A stretch of DNA of 32,060 bases, taken from the NCBI GenBank assembly GCA_903921785.1, contig CAIXRH010000034.1, positions 1 through 32,060 of the forward strand, in the 5' to 3' direction. The stretch is from an uncultured Pseudomonadota bacterium. GTDB lineage: Bacteria; Myxococcota_A; UBA796; SXON01. Positions 16,132 to 23,405 of the stretch are shown here, piece after piece; the stretch's first letter is position 1, and each line of letters opens with the position of its first letter. A program made the position numbers and the translations under genes. The notes under the pieces were generated by a model. It saw only the letters and a program-made list of their open reading frames with translations, ran no database searches and had not been told where the DNA came from.

Positions 16132-17004
16132 TCACCAGGGGCAGTCGTACTCCCAGTCCAGCTCGTCGTCTTCGTCGCCGTCCTGGTACCAGTCGTACTC
16201 TCGGAACGAGAGCCGGCCGAGGCTGTCGTAGTGCACGCGGGCGCGGTAGTCGGAGTCGTACACGCCGTCGACCTGGAAGATCGCGACCCAGGACGCGACG
16301 CCGCCGTCGTCCGACCAGGTCCAGGCGTAGCTGGACTCCCAGGGGCCGTCCCCCTCGTTGTCGTCGAGCTCCGTGAGCTGCAGCCCGTCGGCGCTCCAGG
16401 TGGTCACTTCCGCGTAGGTGGGCTCGCCGGTCTCCCGCTGACAGCCGTACGTGTCCGTCCAGATTCCGTCCGCCTCGGTCCAGACGCCGGTGCAGTGGGC
16501 GTCGGTGGAGCCGTCGGCGGCGTCGTCGATCGCGACGTAGACCAGGTGGCCGTGCTCGTCGTAGTCGTAGGTGTAGCGGCCGTCGACCGTGCCGTCGTCG
16601 TGATTGTCCCAGTCCGTTTGCAGGACGAAGCCGTCGGCGTCGCGCGTGTAGGTGTACCGCTCGTCGGGGAGGGTGTTGCGGTCGTCGTTGTCCACGAGCC
16701 AGACAATCAGGTCTCCCGCGGCGTCTCGCTCGGCGGTCTGGTTCTCCTCGAACTCCCCGTCCTGGTCGCCGTCGCTTCGGTAGGCCACCCAATTGCCCAG
16801 GGCGTCGTAATCGTCCTCCCAGTAGGCGTAGATCGTGTCGTCGTAGAGCGCGTGGCCGGTCGTCCGGCTCGAACAGTTGGCGTACGGCCCGCCCTCCGGG
16901 ACGACGACGTCGGGCTCCCCGGAGTCGCGGTCAACCTCGGGGGGCGCGGCGTCGTCGGGATGGCTGGGTGTGCACGCCGAGGCGAGGAAAACGAGGAGGA
17001 ACAT
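16132..17004 (-). CDS. YD-repeat-like acidic lipoprotein
   Basis: A 290-residue exported protein. MFLLVFLASAC gives a lipobox ending at C11, followed by an acidic spacer. The body repeats a YD/RHS-like pattern: YDALGNWVAYRSDGDQDG, YTYTRDADGFVLQTDWDNHDDG, YTYDYDEHGHLVYVAIDDAADG and YDSLGRLSFREYDWYQDGD. In RHS proteins such repeats build a beta-shell; here there are only about five to seven, rich in Asp, so a small calcium-binding solenoid is plausible. There is no toxin-like C-terminus: the protein ends EYDCPW. ATG 17004 is chosen over the first possible start (TTG 17049) because it puts the signal at the N-terminus and has TATCCT exactly 6 nt upstream. Confidence 0.72.
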   Translation of the reverse strand: MFLLVFLASACTPSHPDDAAPPEVDRDSGEPDVVVPEGGPYANCSSRTTGHALYDDTIYAYWEDDYDALGNWVAYRSDGDQDGEFEENQTAERDAAGDLIVWLVDNDDRNTLPDERYTYTRDADGFVLQTDWDNHDDGTVDGRYTYDYDEHGHLVYVAIDDAADGSTDAHCTGVWTEADGIWTDTYGCQRETGEPTYAEVTTWSADGLQLTELDDNEGDGPWESSYAWTWSDDGGVASWVAIFQVDGVYDSDYRARVHYDSLGRLSFREYDWYQDGDEDDELDWEYDCPW

Positions 17005-17010
17005 CCTGAG

Positions 17011-17016
17011 AGGATA
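17011..17016 (-). promoter_or_regulatory. -10-like hexamer for the YD-repeat lipoprotein (leaderless-type)
   Basis: On the minus strand TATCCT is followed by CTCAGG and then ATG, giving a spacing of 6 nt. No recognisable -35 lies 17 nt upstream. Confidence 0.5.
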
Positions 17017-17104
17017 CCACGAAGCGTCGCGTGCGATGCGCGTGTTCAAGGGCTGGAACCGGCGCCACCGCCCTGCCAGGCGGTCTCCGTCGGCGGTCGA
17101 GCCG

Positions 17105-17129
17105 CCACCGTCCGCGAGCCTGGCGGGGC
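17105..17129. repeat. Partial copy of interspersed intergenic repeat
   Basis: CCACCGTCCGCGAGCC at 17105-17120 matches the core CCACCGTCGCGAGCC of the repeats at 182-196 and 20662-20676 with one inserted C. It runs into GCGAGCCTGGCGGGGC, which is shared with 13300-13315 except for one base. Confidence 0.4.
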
Positions 17130-17183
17130 GGGCGGGCGCGGCGGCGGGGCGGTGGCTCGGCCGCCCTCCGCGAGCTGGGCCGT

Positions 17184-17621
17184 TCAGGCGGGGAGGAGCG
17201 GATTTTTGGTCCGGACGCCGCCGATGGACGCGAAGTCACGGTCGGCCGACCAGAGTTCGCGAACGCGGTATTGCGCGCAGAGCGCGGCGATGCGGGCGTC
17301 ATGGACGCGGGGGCCGGAGACCCGGCCATCGGCGAGGAGCGCCCGCAGGGACTCCCAGTGGGTCGGACCCTCCGCGAGGAGCACCAGCGACGGCGACTCC
17401 ATCCAGGCCTCGACCTGGGCGATCGCCACCTCCACGGGCGAGGGCGGCTGGTAGATCCGCGGGTGGGTGACGATGGCGAAGAACTCGTGGACGCACGGCC
17501 ACGGAATCGCCCACGCTTCGTGACCTTCTGCCAGCCGACGCATGAGCCCCGCGGCGGCGCGGTGCCAGGGCGAGTCTCGTCGGTGGGCGTAGACCAGCAG
17601 GTTGGTGTCGATGGCGATCAC
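17184..17621 (-). CDS. vapC: VapC-type PIN-domain toxin ribonuclease
   Basis: A 145-residue PIN-domain protein, the usual size for VapC toxins, which cleave tRNA, rRNA or mRNA when released from antitoxin. Acidic catalytic residues are in place: D5 (MIAIDTNLLVYAH), E46 (VHEFFAI), D108 (RVHDARIAALC), and D127 or D129 (LWSADRDF). The start is GTG 17621, which overlaps the vapB stop by 4 nt (GTGA); a longer open frame exists but would run deep into vapB. The tight overlap with an upstream antitoxin gene is the standard vapBC layout. It looks intact. Confidence 0.9.
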   Translation of the reverse strand: MIAIDTNLLVYAHRRDSPWHRAAAGLMRRLAEGHEAWAIPWPCVHEFFAIVTHPRIYQPPSPVEVAIAQVEAWMESPSLVLLAEGPTHWESLRALLADGRVSGPRVHDARIAALCAQYRVRELWSADRDFASIGGVRTKNPLLPA

Positions 17622-17863
17622 GTACCGCGATCCTCGTAGATCGCGGCGCGGATCTTGGCCCACTCGTTCTCCTTGAACGCGTCTTGCAGCCCTTCACCCC
17701 CGAAGGCCGCCTCGCGAAGGAGGAACGCCCGCGGCTGGTGGCGGCGGTGCAGCGCGGCCCGAAGGCCTTCCTCGAGCAGCGCTCGCAGCGTCGTCCCCTC
17801 TGCGGCCGCCACCTGACGCGCTTCGGCGAGGAGTGCATCACCCAGCTCTACGGTCGTCTTCAT
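17618..17863 (-). CDS. vapB: VapB-type antitoxin
   Basis: An 81-residue antitoxin. MKTTVELGDALLAEARQVAAAEGTTLRALLEEGLRAAL resembles the ribbon-helix-helix type N-terminus of VapB/DUF2191 proteins, which bind their own promoter as dimers. The C-terminal half (FKENEWAKIRAAIYEDRG) would wrap the toxin. Two in-frame ATGs exist, at 17875 and 17863. I prefer 17863: it begins at the MKTT motif typical of the family, and TATGGG lies 7 nt upstream. A 14-bp perfect palindrome at 17863-17876 covers this -10/start region and probably serves as the autoregulatory operator. The dam-like gene lies upstream on the same strand. Confidence 0.85.
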   Translation of the reverse strand: MKTTVELGDALLAEARQVAAAEGTTLRALLEEGLRAALHRRHQPRAFLLREAAFGGEGLQDAFKENEWAKIRAAIYEDRGT

Positions 17864-17876
17864 ATGGGTACCCATA
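17863..17876. promoter_or_regulatory. Perfect palindrome at the vapBC promoter/start
   Basis: TATGGGTACCCATA is a perfect 14-bp palindrome abutting the vapB ATG. It overlaps a candidate -10 (TATGGG, 17871-17876), with TTGCGT (17894-17899) 17 nt upstream as a weak -35. Binding by VapB there would block initiation, the standard mode of vapBC autorepression. Confidence 0.6.
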
Positions 17877-18018
17877 CGCACAAGCGGACGACGACGCAAG
17901 CGCCCGCCCCGCCATTCTCGCCGCCGGCGGTTCCTCGACCGCCGAGGGGCCCGCACGGCAAGCCGGTGGGGCACCCCCGCCCTTCGACGTGACCTCGAAC
18001 CCGACCCGCGATCGGCGC

Positions 18019-18915
18019 CTACCCCGCGAGCTGTTCGGGTCGGACGACCGAGAAGTTGTCCACCAGCGCTTCTTTCACCGCGCCGCGGCGATCGGTGCGG
18101 CTGTTGAGGTTGCGCGAGGCGGCGACCGGGTGCGGAGAGAACTCGCCGTAGCACTCGAGCACCAGCGGAGCCCAGGAATTGCTGAGCATCACGCTGGCGC
18201 CGCGGCGGGTGAGGTCGCGGAAGGTGTCGGCGAGGCGGCGCTGGTCGCCTTCGCCGAAGCCGCCCTTGGCGTACTCGGTGAAGACGCTGGTGGCGGAGAC
18301 CGGGACGTAGGGCGGGTCGAAGTAGACGAAGTCCTGGGACTTCACGGCGGCCGCGGCCTCCTCGAAGCCCTGGCAGCGCAGCTCCACGTTCTGGAGCGCC
18401 TTGGAGCAGGCGCGGAGGTTGTCCTCGTCGAGGATCGGCGGGTCGGTGTAGCGGCCGAACGGCACGTTGAACATCCCGCGGCGATTCTCGCGGTAGAGCC
18501 CGTTGAAGCAGGTCTTGTTCAGGTAGATGATCCGCGCGGCGCGGTCCACCCGTTCGGTCGGGACGACCGCCCGCACCTGGTAGTAGTAGTCCTCGTGGTG
18601 GTGCGCGCGGTGGGTCGCGAGGCGCTCCACCAGCCCGTCCACGTCGGAGCGGACGGACTCCCAGACCTCGAGCAGGTGCGGGTTCTTGTCGGAGAGCACC
18701 GCGCCGTCGCGCAGCGCGCCCTGGCGGTAGAGCTCGAAGAACAGCGCCCCTCCGCCCACGAAGGGCTCATGGTAGGCACGGAAGTTTCCGGATGCAGCCA
18801 CCCGCTCGAGCAGCGTGCCGAGCAGTTGGCCCTTGCCGCCGACCCACTTCAGGAAGGGGCGAGGGAGGGTGTACCGAGAAGGGGCGAGACGAACCAGGGA
18901 TTCAGCGGCAGACAT
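18019..18915 (-). CDS. dam: Dam-family adenine-N6 DNA methyltransferase
   Basis: A 298-residue class D12 (alpha) adenine methyltransferase. SAM-binding motifs are FLKWVGGKGQLL (21-32) and HEPFVGGGALFF (49-60); the catalytic motif is DPPY (200-203). The block LNKTCFNGLYRENRRGMFNVPFGRY at about 132-156 closely matches E. coli Dam and M.DpnIIA, which methylate GATC, so GATC is the likely target. No restriction endonuclease gene is visible alongside, suggesting a solitary regulatory or repair methylase. A good sigma-70-type promoter lies upstream, and five GATC sites cluster just beyond it. vapBC follows on the same strand after about 140 nt. Confidence 0.88.
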   Translation of the reverse strand: MSAAESLVRLAPSRYTLPRPFLKWVGGKGQLLGTLLERVAASGNFRAYHEPFVGGGALFFELYRQGALRDGAVLSDKNPHLLEVWESVRSDVDGLVERLATHRAHHHEDYYYQVRAVVPTERVDRAARIIYLNKTCFNGLYRENRRGMFNVPFGRYTDPPILDEDNLRACSKALQNVELRCQGFEEAAAAVKSQDFVYFDPPYVPVSATSVFTEYAKGGFGEGDQRRLADTFRDLTRRGASVMLSNSWAPLVLECYGEFSPHPVAASRNLNSRTDRRGAVKEALVDNFSVVRPEQLAG

Positions 18916-18936
18916 CGGACCAGCGGGAGCCCAACT

Positions 18937-18965
18937 ATTGTACCGTCAAGAGCTACTTCGTGCAA
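18937..18965 (-). promoter_or_regulatory. Sigma-70-type promoter of dam
   Basis: On the minus strand TTGCAC (18965-18960) and TACAAT (18942-18937) are separated by exactly 17 nt. The predicted start is near 18930, giving a 5' leader of about 15 nt to the ATG at 18915. This is one of the best -35/-10 pairs in the window. Confidence 0.65.
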
Positions 18966-19281
18966 AACATTAGGGATCGCCCGTGAAGTGTGGGCGTTGG
19001 AGGATCAGGATCTGCGGAGAGATCGGGATCGAGGCGGCGGGTGGGGGTGGGGCGCCGGGTGGGGCGCCGACGCCGGCCGGCGGGCAGGGCGGTGCCTCGC
19101 CGCGGAGCTCGTCGTCGAGCGGGCTCCACGCGGCCCCCGCGTCCCCCGCCGACGTTCGTTCTGGCTCGCGAGGATGGAGGAGGGCTGGGAGGGGGAACAA
19201 AAAACTCCGCGGGGATCGTCGTGAGCGCCCGTCCCCGCGGCGCCCCGCCCGGATCGGAGATCGGGCCCGGACCGATCCGGC

Positions 19282-19287
19282 TATGGT
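19282..19287 (+). promoter_or_regulatory. -10-like hexamer for the C11 protease gene (leaderless-type)
   Basis: TATGGT followed by AGGCGC (6 nt) and ATG 19294. There is no in-frame start upstream, so the start codon is well fixed. No clear -35 is seen. Confidence 0.5.
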
Positions 19288-19293
19288 AGGCGC

Positions 19294-20598
19294 ATGCTGC
19301 TCGCCTTCGTGCTTGGGTGCCCCGACGTCGCCTTCGACATCGCGCCCGACGCCATCGCCTTCCCGGAGACCGGCCTCGTCGACACCGGCGGCCGGCCCGA
19401 CACCGCCGATTCCGCGGACAGCGCCGACTCCGCAGATTCCGGGGGTGGCGCCGACACCTCGGACACCGCCGACTCCGCCGATCCCGACCTCGCCGACTGG
19501 ACCATCCTCGTCTTCGTCAACGGGGACAACGACCTGGAGAAGTGGGCGTTGGCCGACGTCAACGAGATGGAGCTCGTGGGCTCCACCGACCGGGTGAACG
19601 TGGTGGTGCAGCTCGATCGTTCGCCGGGAATCTGGGGCGGCGACGGCGACTGGTCCGGTGCCCGCCGGTACCGAATCGAGCAGGACGAAGACATCCGCGT
19701 CATCGCCTCGCCCGTGCTCGAGGACCTCGGAGACGTCGACTCGGGCGACCCCAGCACCCTCCAGGACTTTGTCCGCTGGGGCATCACGAACTACCCGGCG
19801 AACCACACGATGTTCGTGTTCTGGGACCACGGCGACGGGTGGTCGTTCGGTCCGGACGAACCCGAGACCAAGGGCGTCTCCTACGACTACAGCTCCGGGA
19901 ACAACCTGTCGGTGGCCGGCGGCGACGTCACCGCGGTGGTCCACGACGCGGCGACCGTCCTCGGCAAGCCGCTCGACGCCGTCGGCTTCGACGCGTGCAC
20001 GATGGCCCAGTGGGAGGTCGCGTACTCCGTGGCGGACGACGCCCGCTTCATGGTCGCCAGCGAAGACTACGAGGACGTGGCCGGGTGGCCCTACGACGCC
20101 GTGCTCGCCGACCTCACCACCTATCCGCAGATGGACGCCGCCGAGCTCGGTTCTTCCATTGCGCTCCGCTTCCACGAGATCCCCGACAGCACGATGTCGG
20201 TGGTCGATCTGGGGCAGCTCCCGGCGCTGACCGCCTCGCTCGACACGCTCTCCGACGCCATCGTCGCCTCGGGCACCGCCGGCCCGTTGTTCGCCGCCGC
20301 CGCCCCGATCGCCCAGGGCTACGACGGGCCGAACAGTCGTCAGCACGACCTGCTCGACCTCCTCGACGGCTTCGCCACCTACAGCTCCGATGCGGACGTG
20401 CTCGCCGCCACCGCCGCCGCGCAGGCCGCCGCCCAGGACGCAGTCGTCGTGAGCTACTACGACGGAAACGGGGTGAAGGGCAGCGCCGGGCTGACCATCT
20501 GGTCCCCGAGCGACGGCAGTCTGCCGCCGATCTACAGCTCGGCGCCGTGGTCCGCCGCCAGCCGCTGGGACGAGGCGATCGCCGCCGTGACGCCCTGA
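19294..20598 (+). CDS. Clostripain-family (C11) cysteine peptidase lipoprotein
   Basis: A 434-residue exported peptidase. MLLAFVLGC gives a lipobox (V-L-G-C9) on a very short, uncharged signal. A spacer of about 50 residues, rich in Asp, Ala, Ser and Thr (TADSADSADSADS), separates the lipid from the catalytic domain. That domain opens DWTILVFVNGDNDLE and carries H179 in FWDHGDGW and C235 in GFDACTM, the C11 catalytic dyad. Clostripains usually cut after Arg or Lys; specificity here is not visible. The anchor suggests an enzyme at the outer membrane, perhaps for nutrient digestion or surface-protein processing. The gene stands alone on the plus strand. Confidence 0.85.
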   Translation: MLLAFVLGCPDVAFDIAPDAIAFPETGLVDTGGRPDTADSADSADSADSGGGADTSDTADSADPDLADWTILVFVNGDNDLEKWALADVNEMELVGSTDRVNVVVQLDRSPGIWGGDGDWSGARRYRIEQDEDIRVIASPVLEDLGDVDSGDPSTLQDFVRWGITNYPANHTMFVFWDHGDGWSFGPDEPETKGVSYDYSSGNNLSVAGGDVTAVVHDAATVLGKPLDAVGFDACTMAQWEVAYSVADDARFMVASEDYEDVAGWPYDAVLADLTTYPQMDAAELGSSIALRFHEIPDSTMSVVDLGQLPALTASLDTLSDAIVASGTAGPLFAAAAPIAQGYDGPNSRQHDLLDLLDGFATYSSDADVLAATAAAQAAAQDAVVVSYYDGNGVKGSAGLTIWSPSDGSLPPIYSSAPWSAASRWDEAIAAVTP

Positions 20599-20635
20599 GT
20601 TTTCTCGGGTTTGGTGCTTGACTTATGAGGCGTCG

Positions 20636-20676
20636 GGGTGGTCCCACCTCCCGGCCCCTCTCCACCGTCGCGAGCC
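20636..20676. repeat. Interspersed intergenic repeat, copy 2
   Basis: Ungapped comparison with 156-196 gives 35 identical bases of 41. The conserved core is CACCTCCCGGCCC...CCACCGTCGCGAGCC. Similarity continues after a gap: GCGTCGGCG occurs at 219-227 and 20684-20692. Both copies precede plus-strand genes. Confidence 0.65.
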
Positions 20677-20709
20677 ACGACTTGCGTCGGCGTCGCGCGG
20701 CCGGGCGCT

Positions 20710-20742
20710 CCTCGGGGGCCGGGCCGGGGCGCCCCCGCGAGG
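20710..20742. other. Imperfect GC hairpin upstream of the ArsR-methyltransferase gene
   Basis: CCTCGGGGGC (20710-20719) can pair with GCCCCC-GAGG (20731-20742, with CG bulged). It is a stable potential structure about 55 nt before the ArsR start. It has no T-tract and its role is unknown. Confidence 0.3.
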
Positions 20743-20784
20743 CCCGCCGCGACCGCGCACCGGCCGCCCATCGGCAAACCTTGA

Positions 20785-20790
20785 TATGCC
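20785..20790 (+). promoter_or_regulatory. -10-like hexamer upstream of the ArsR-methyltransferase gene
   Basis: TATGCC lies 6 nt (GAGCCC) before ATG 20797, matching the leaderless geometry, although the sixth base is C. Confidence 0.4.
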
Positions 20791-20796
20791 GAGCCC

Positions 20797-21654
20797 ATGT
20801 CCCGCGCCGACCTGTTCCGTGCCCTCGGCGACGCCACCCGCCTGCGGATGCTCGCGCTCTGCTGTCGCGAAGAGCTCGCCGTCTCTGAGCTCCAGGAGAT
20901 CGTGGGGATGGGGCAGAGCACCGTGAGCGGGCACCTCGCCCAGCTCCGCACCGCCGGCCTGGTCACCGCGCGCCGCGACGGCGCCCACACCCGCTACGCC
21001 GCCGCGCGCCCCGAGGGGGAAGAAGCGCTGGTGGACCTCGTGGCGACCGCCCCGCTCCCCGAGGGGGACGCGCTGGCGATGCAGCGCGTGCTCGCCGAGC
21101 GCACCTCGCCCACCCCCGAAGGCCTCGGCAGCGACTACCTGCCGGGGCGGTCCTGGGAGGCGCTCGCGCGCACCCTGCTCGCGCTCCTCGGCCCCATCCG
21201 CATCGCGGATCTCGGCGTCGGCACCGGACACCTCACCAGCCTGCTCGCCGCCCACGCCCGCCACGTCATCGCGGTGGACAAGGACCCCGCCGCGCTCGCG
21301 CGCCTCCCCGAGTCCATCGAGCGCCGCGTGGGCACGCTGGAGGACCTCCCGCTCAAGGAGCGTGAGGTGGACCTCGTGCTGCTCTCCCAGGCGCTGCACT
21401 GCGTGGAAGACCCGATCCCCACCCTCCGTCGGTGCCGGGAGGCGCTCGTCGGTGGTGGGCAGATCGCGGTCCTCGACCTCGCGCCGCACGCCCACGGCTG
21501 GGTGCGGCACCGGTTGGGCCACAAACACCTCGGCTTTGTCGATCTGGGCGCGCTGCTGCGCGAGGCGGGCTTCCACGACGTGACCGCCGAGGTGGTGCAC
21601 GTGGACCGCCGCACGCCCGCCTTCACGACGGTGTTGGCGATCGGGCGAAAATAG
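20797..21654 (+). CDS. ArsR-type HTH fused to a SAM-dependent methyltransferase
   Basis: A 285-residue fusion. Residues 1-85 are an ArsR-family winged helix (LFRALGDATRLRMLALC, with the recognition helix in MGQSTVSGHLAQLRTAGLV). No typical CxC metal-binding motif is seen; the nearest cysteines are C22 and C23. Residues from about 110 on form a class I methyltransferase: motif I IADLGVGTGHL (136-146), acidic VDKDP (160-164), LVLLSQALHCVEDP and GGQIAVLDLAPH. Such ArsR-methyltransferase fusions are widespread, and in some bacteria they are linked to methionine/SAM metabolism or arsenic; the substrate here is unknown. The amidohydrolase gene starts 15 nt downstream, but a promoter-like element lies inside the 3' end of this gene. 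Confidence 0.85.
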   Translation: MSRADLFRALGDATRLRMLALCCREELAVSELQEIVGMGQSTVSGHLAQLRTAGLVTARRDGAHTRYAAARPEGEEALVDLVATAPLPEGDALAMQRVLAERTSPTPEGLGSDYLPGRSWEALARTLLALLGPIRIADLGVGTGHLTSLLAAHARHVIAVDKDPAALARLPESIERRVGTLEDLPLKEREVDLVLLSQALHCVEDPIPTLRRCREALVGGGQIAVLDLAPHAHGWVRHRLGHKHLGFVDLGALLREAGFHDVTAEVVHVDRRTPAFTTVLAIGRK

Positions 21655-21662
21655 CCTATCCT
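21634..21662 (+). promoter_or_regulatory. Promoter of the amidohydrolase gene (leaderless-type)
   Basis: TTGGCG (21634-21639), 17 nt, TATCCT (21657-21662), 7 nt, then ATG 21670. The -35 lies within the ArsR-methyltransferase coding region. Transcription would start at or next to the start codon. Confidence 0.6.
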
Positions 21663-21669
21663 CCCGGGT

Positions 21670-23301
21670 ATGCGCTCCCTTCTCCCGCTGGTCTGGGGCT
21701 CGTTCTTCTCGTCGCCGCCCCCGCCGGTGCAGCTCGCGCTCCTGCACGCGAACGTGGTGCCGATGGACAGCGAGCGTGTGCTGATCGACCAGACGATCCT
21801 GGTGCGGGACGACCGCATCGTGGCGGTGGGCGCCAACGTGCCCATCCCGGCCGATGCCGCGGTGGTGAACCTGGAGGGTCGCTGGGTGGTCCCCGGCCTC
21901 GCGGACATGCACGTGCACGTCAACGATGAGTACGACCTGCCGCTGCTGCTCGCCTCGGGGGTCACCACGGCGGTGAACATGTCGGGTTCGCCGCGCCACC
22001 TCCTCTGGCGCGAGGCGGTGCGCGCGGGCATGATCGCCGGGCCTACGCTCCTCACCACCGGGCCGATGCTCGATCGGAAGGACGACCTCCTCCTCGGCGA
22101 GATGCAGGCGGTGCACACGCCCGCGGAGGCGGAAGCGCGGGTGCACGAAGAGAAGGAGGCCGGGTACGACTTCGTGAAGATGCACGGCGACCTGGAGGTG
22201 GGCGTGTACGACGCGCTCATGGACCAGGCGCGGCGGGACCACCTGCGGGTGGTGGGCCACCTCAGCGAGCGGGTGGGGCTGCTCCACTCCATGCAGAAAC
22301 GGCAGGCCACGGTGGAGCACACCGAGGAGTACGTCTGGGCCTGGTTCGACGAGGCGATGGACCCCGCCGGGATCCCCGACGCCGTGGAGGCCACGCTCCG
22401 CGGGCAGGCGTACGTCACCCCCACCCTGGTCTCGATGGACACGCTGGTGGAGTCGCTGAGTGACCATCCTGCGTTCCTCGAACGCAGCCCCTCGCGCGAC
22501 GCGATGCCGCGGTTGGAGCGAGCGGTGTGGGAGAACGAGAAGAACCCGGCGCGGAGGGCCTACCTGCCGCTGCGGGAGGGGCTCCTCCGGAGCCGGGACC
22601 TCCAGCGCCGGCTCGTGAGCGCGCTCGCCGACGGCGGGGTGCCCCTGATGGCCGGGACCGATGTGGGCTGGGTGCCGGGCCTCGCGTACGGGGAGAGCCT
22701 CGTGGAGGAGGTGCAGGCGCTCGACCGCGCCGGTCTGGGCCGGTGGCGGGCGCTCGAAGCGGCCACGGCCACGCCCGGCCGCTTCGTGGGCGGCGCCGAG
22801 CCGTTCGGGCAGATCGCGCCGGGCTACCGGGCCGATCTCCTCGTGATCGACGACAACCCGCTCGGCGACCTCCACGCCCTCTCCCGCGTGCGCGGGGTGA
22901 TGGCGCGCGGCCGCTGGTACGACGAAGCTTCCCTCCACGCCCTCCGCGACCGCGATCCCGGCGACGGTGCCCTGGCGGCGGCCTGGCTCGCCGACGATCC
23001 CCACGCCTGCGTCGAGCTCGCCCGCACCCAGGGCGACGCCCTCTCGCCCTCCCGCGCCCTCACGCTCGCCGCGCGCCTCCTCGACTCCGGCGCGCCCGCG
23101 CAGGCCCAGGCCGTCCTGGAGATCGGCGCAGAGCACCACCCGGACGATTGGGCGCTGCTCACCGCGCTCGGCCGCGTGCTGGCGCTCCGCGGCGACACCG
23201 TCGGCTCCGTCCGCGCGCTCGACCGCGCTCGCCTCCGCGCCCCGATGCCGGCCGCGACCGCCTTCGTCCAACGCTCCTACCAGCTCGCGCCGCCGTCGTA
23301 G
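21670..23301 (+). CDS. Exported amidohydrolase with C-terminal TPR-like region
   Basis: A 543-residue metal-dependent hydrolase of the imidazolonepropionase/prolidase-like amidohydrolase branch. MRSLLPLVWGSFFSS is a probable signal peptide. The complete binuclear metal site is visible: H81/H83 (DMHVHV), K170 (FVKMHGD, the bridging lysine position), H197 (VVGHLSE), H217 (VEHTEEY) and D331 (MAGTDVG). The typical C-terminal beta segment (GYRADLLVIDDNPL) ends near 400. Residues about 430-540 add helical, TPR-like repeats, an unusual extension. The substrate cannot be told; the family includes peptidases, carboxylate deacetylases and lactonases. It sits 15 nt after the ArsR-methyltransferase stop and also has its own promoter candidate. 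Confidence 0.85.
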   Translation: MRSLLPLVWGSFFSSPPPPVQLALLHANVVPMDSERVLIDQTILVRDDRIVAVGANVPIPADAAVVNLEGRWVVPGLADMHVHVNDEYDLPLLLASGVTTAVNMSGSPRHLLWREAVRAGMIAGPTLLTTGPMLDRKDDLLLGEMQAVHTPAEAEARVHEEKEAGYDFVKMHGDLEVGVYDALMDQARRDHLRVVGHLSERVGLLHSMQKRQATVEHTEEYVWAWFDEAMDPAGIPDAVEATLRGQAYVTPTLVSMDTLVESLSDHPAFLERSPSRDAMPRLERAVWENEKNPARRAYLPLREGLLRSRDLQRRLVSALADGGVPLMAGTDVGWVPGLAYGESLVEEVQALDRAGLGRWRALEAATATPGRFVGGAEPFGQIAPGYRADLLVIDDNPLGDLHALSRVRGVMARGRWYDEASLHALRDRDPGDGALAAAWLADDPHACVELARTQGDALSPSRALTLAARLLDSGAPAQAQAVLEIGAEHHPDDWALLTALGRVLALRGDTVGSVRALDRARLRAPMPAATAFVQRSYQLAPPS

Positions 23302-23405
23302 CGCCGGGCTTCGGCCCCGGTGGCTCAGCTATTCGCCGCTGTCGCGATCCGTGGGTCGATCGGCGCATGTGTTTGTCCAGGGTGTCTACACTCTTCGGAC
23401 CAAGG

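Larger units (their letters stand above)
18916..19293. other. Divergent intergenic region dam / C11 protease
   Basis: These 378 nt hold no convincing gene. They contain the dam promoter, five GATC sites at 18975-19030 and four more at 19214-19277, GC-rich low-complexity sequence between, and the TATGGT hexamer of the C11 gene. An open minus-strand frame crosses it but is Pro/Ala-rich and without family features. Confidence 0.65.

Noticed and set aside
16132-17004. RHS/polymorphic toxin from the YD-like repeats
   Set aside because: The protein is only 290 residues, has few repeats, no core-hyperconserved motif and no C-terminal toxin domain or immunity gene.
18019-18915. Restriction-modification system around the methyltransferase
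   Set aside because: No restriction endonuclease-like gene is adjacent; the downstream genes are a vapBC pair and the upstream gene is a protease.
18970-20346. Minus-strand open frame of 458 codons running from the C11 protease into the dam intergenic region
   Set aside because: It mirrors the C11 coding sequence, and its non-overlapping part is Pro/Ala-rich without homology features.
20623-23271. Minus-strand open frame of 882 codons opposite the ArsR-methyltransferase and amidohydrolase genes
   Set aside because: The opposite strand encodes two well-recognised proteins with all catalytic motifs; this frame is His/Arg/Val-rich mirror sequence.
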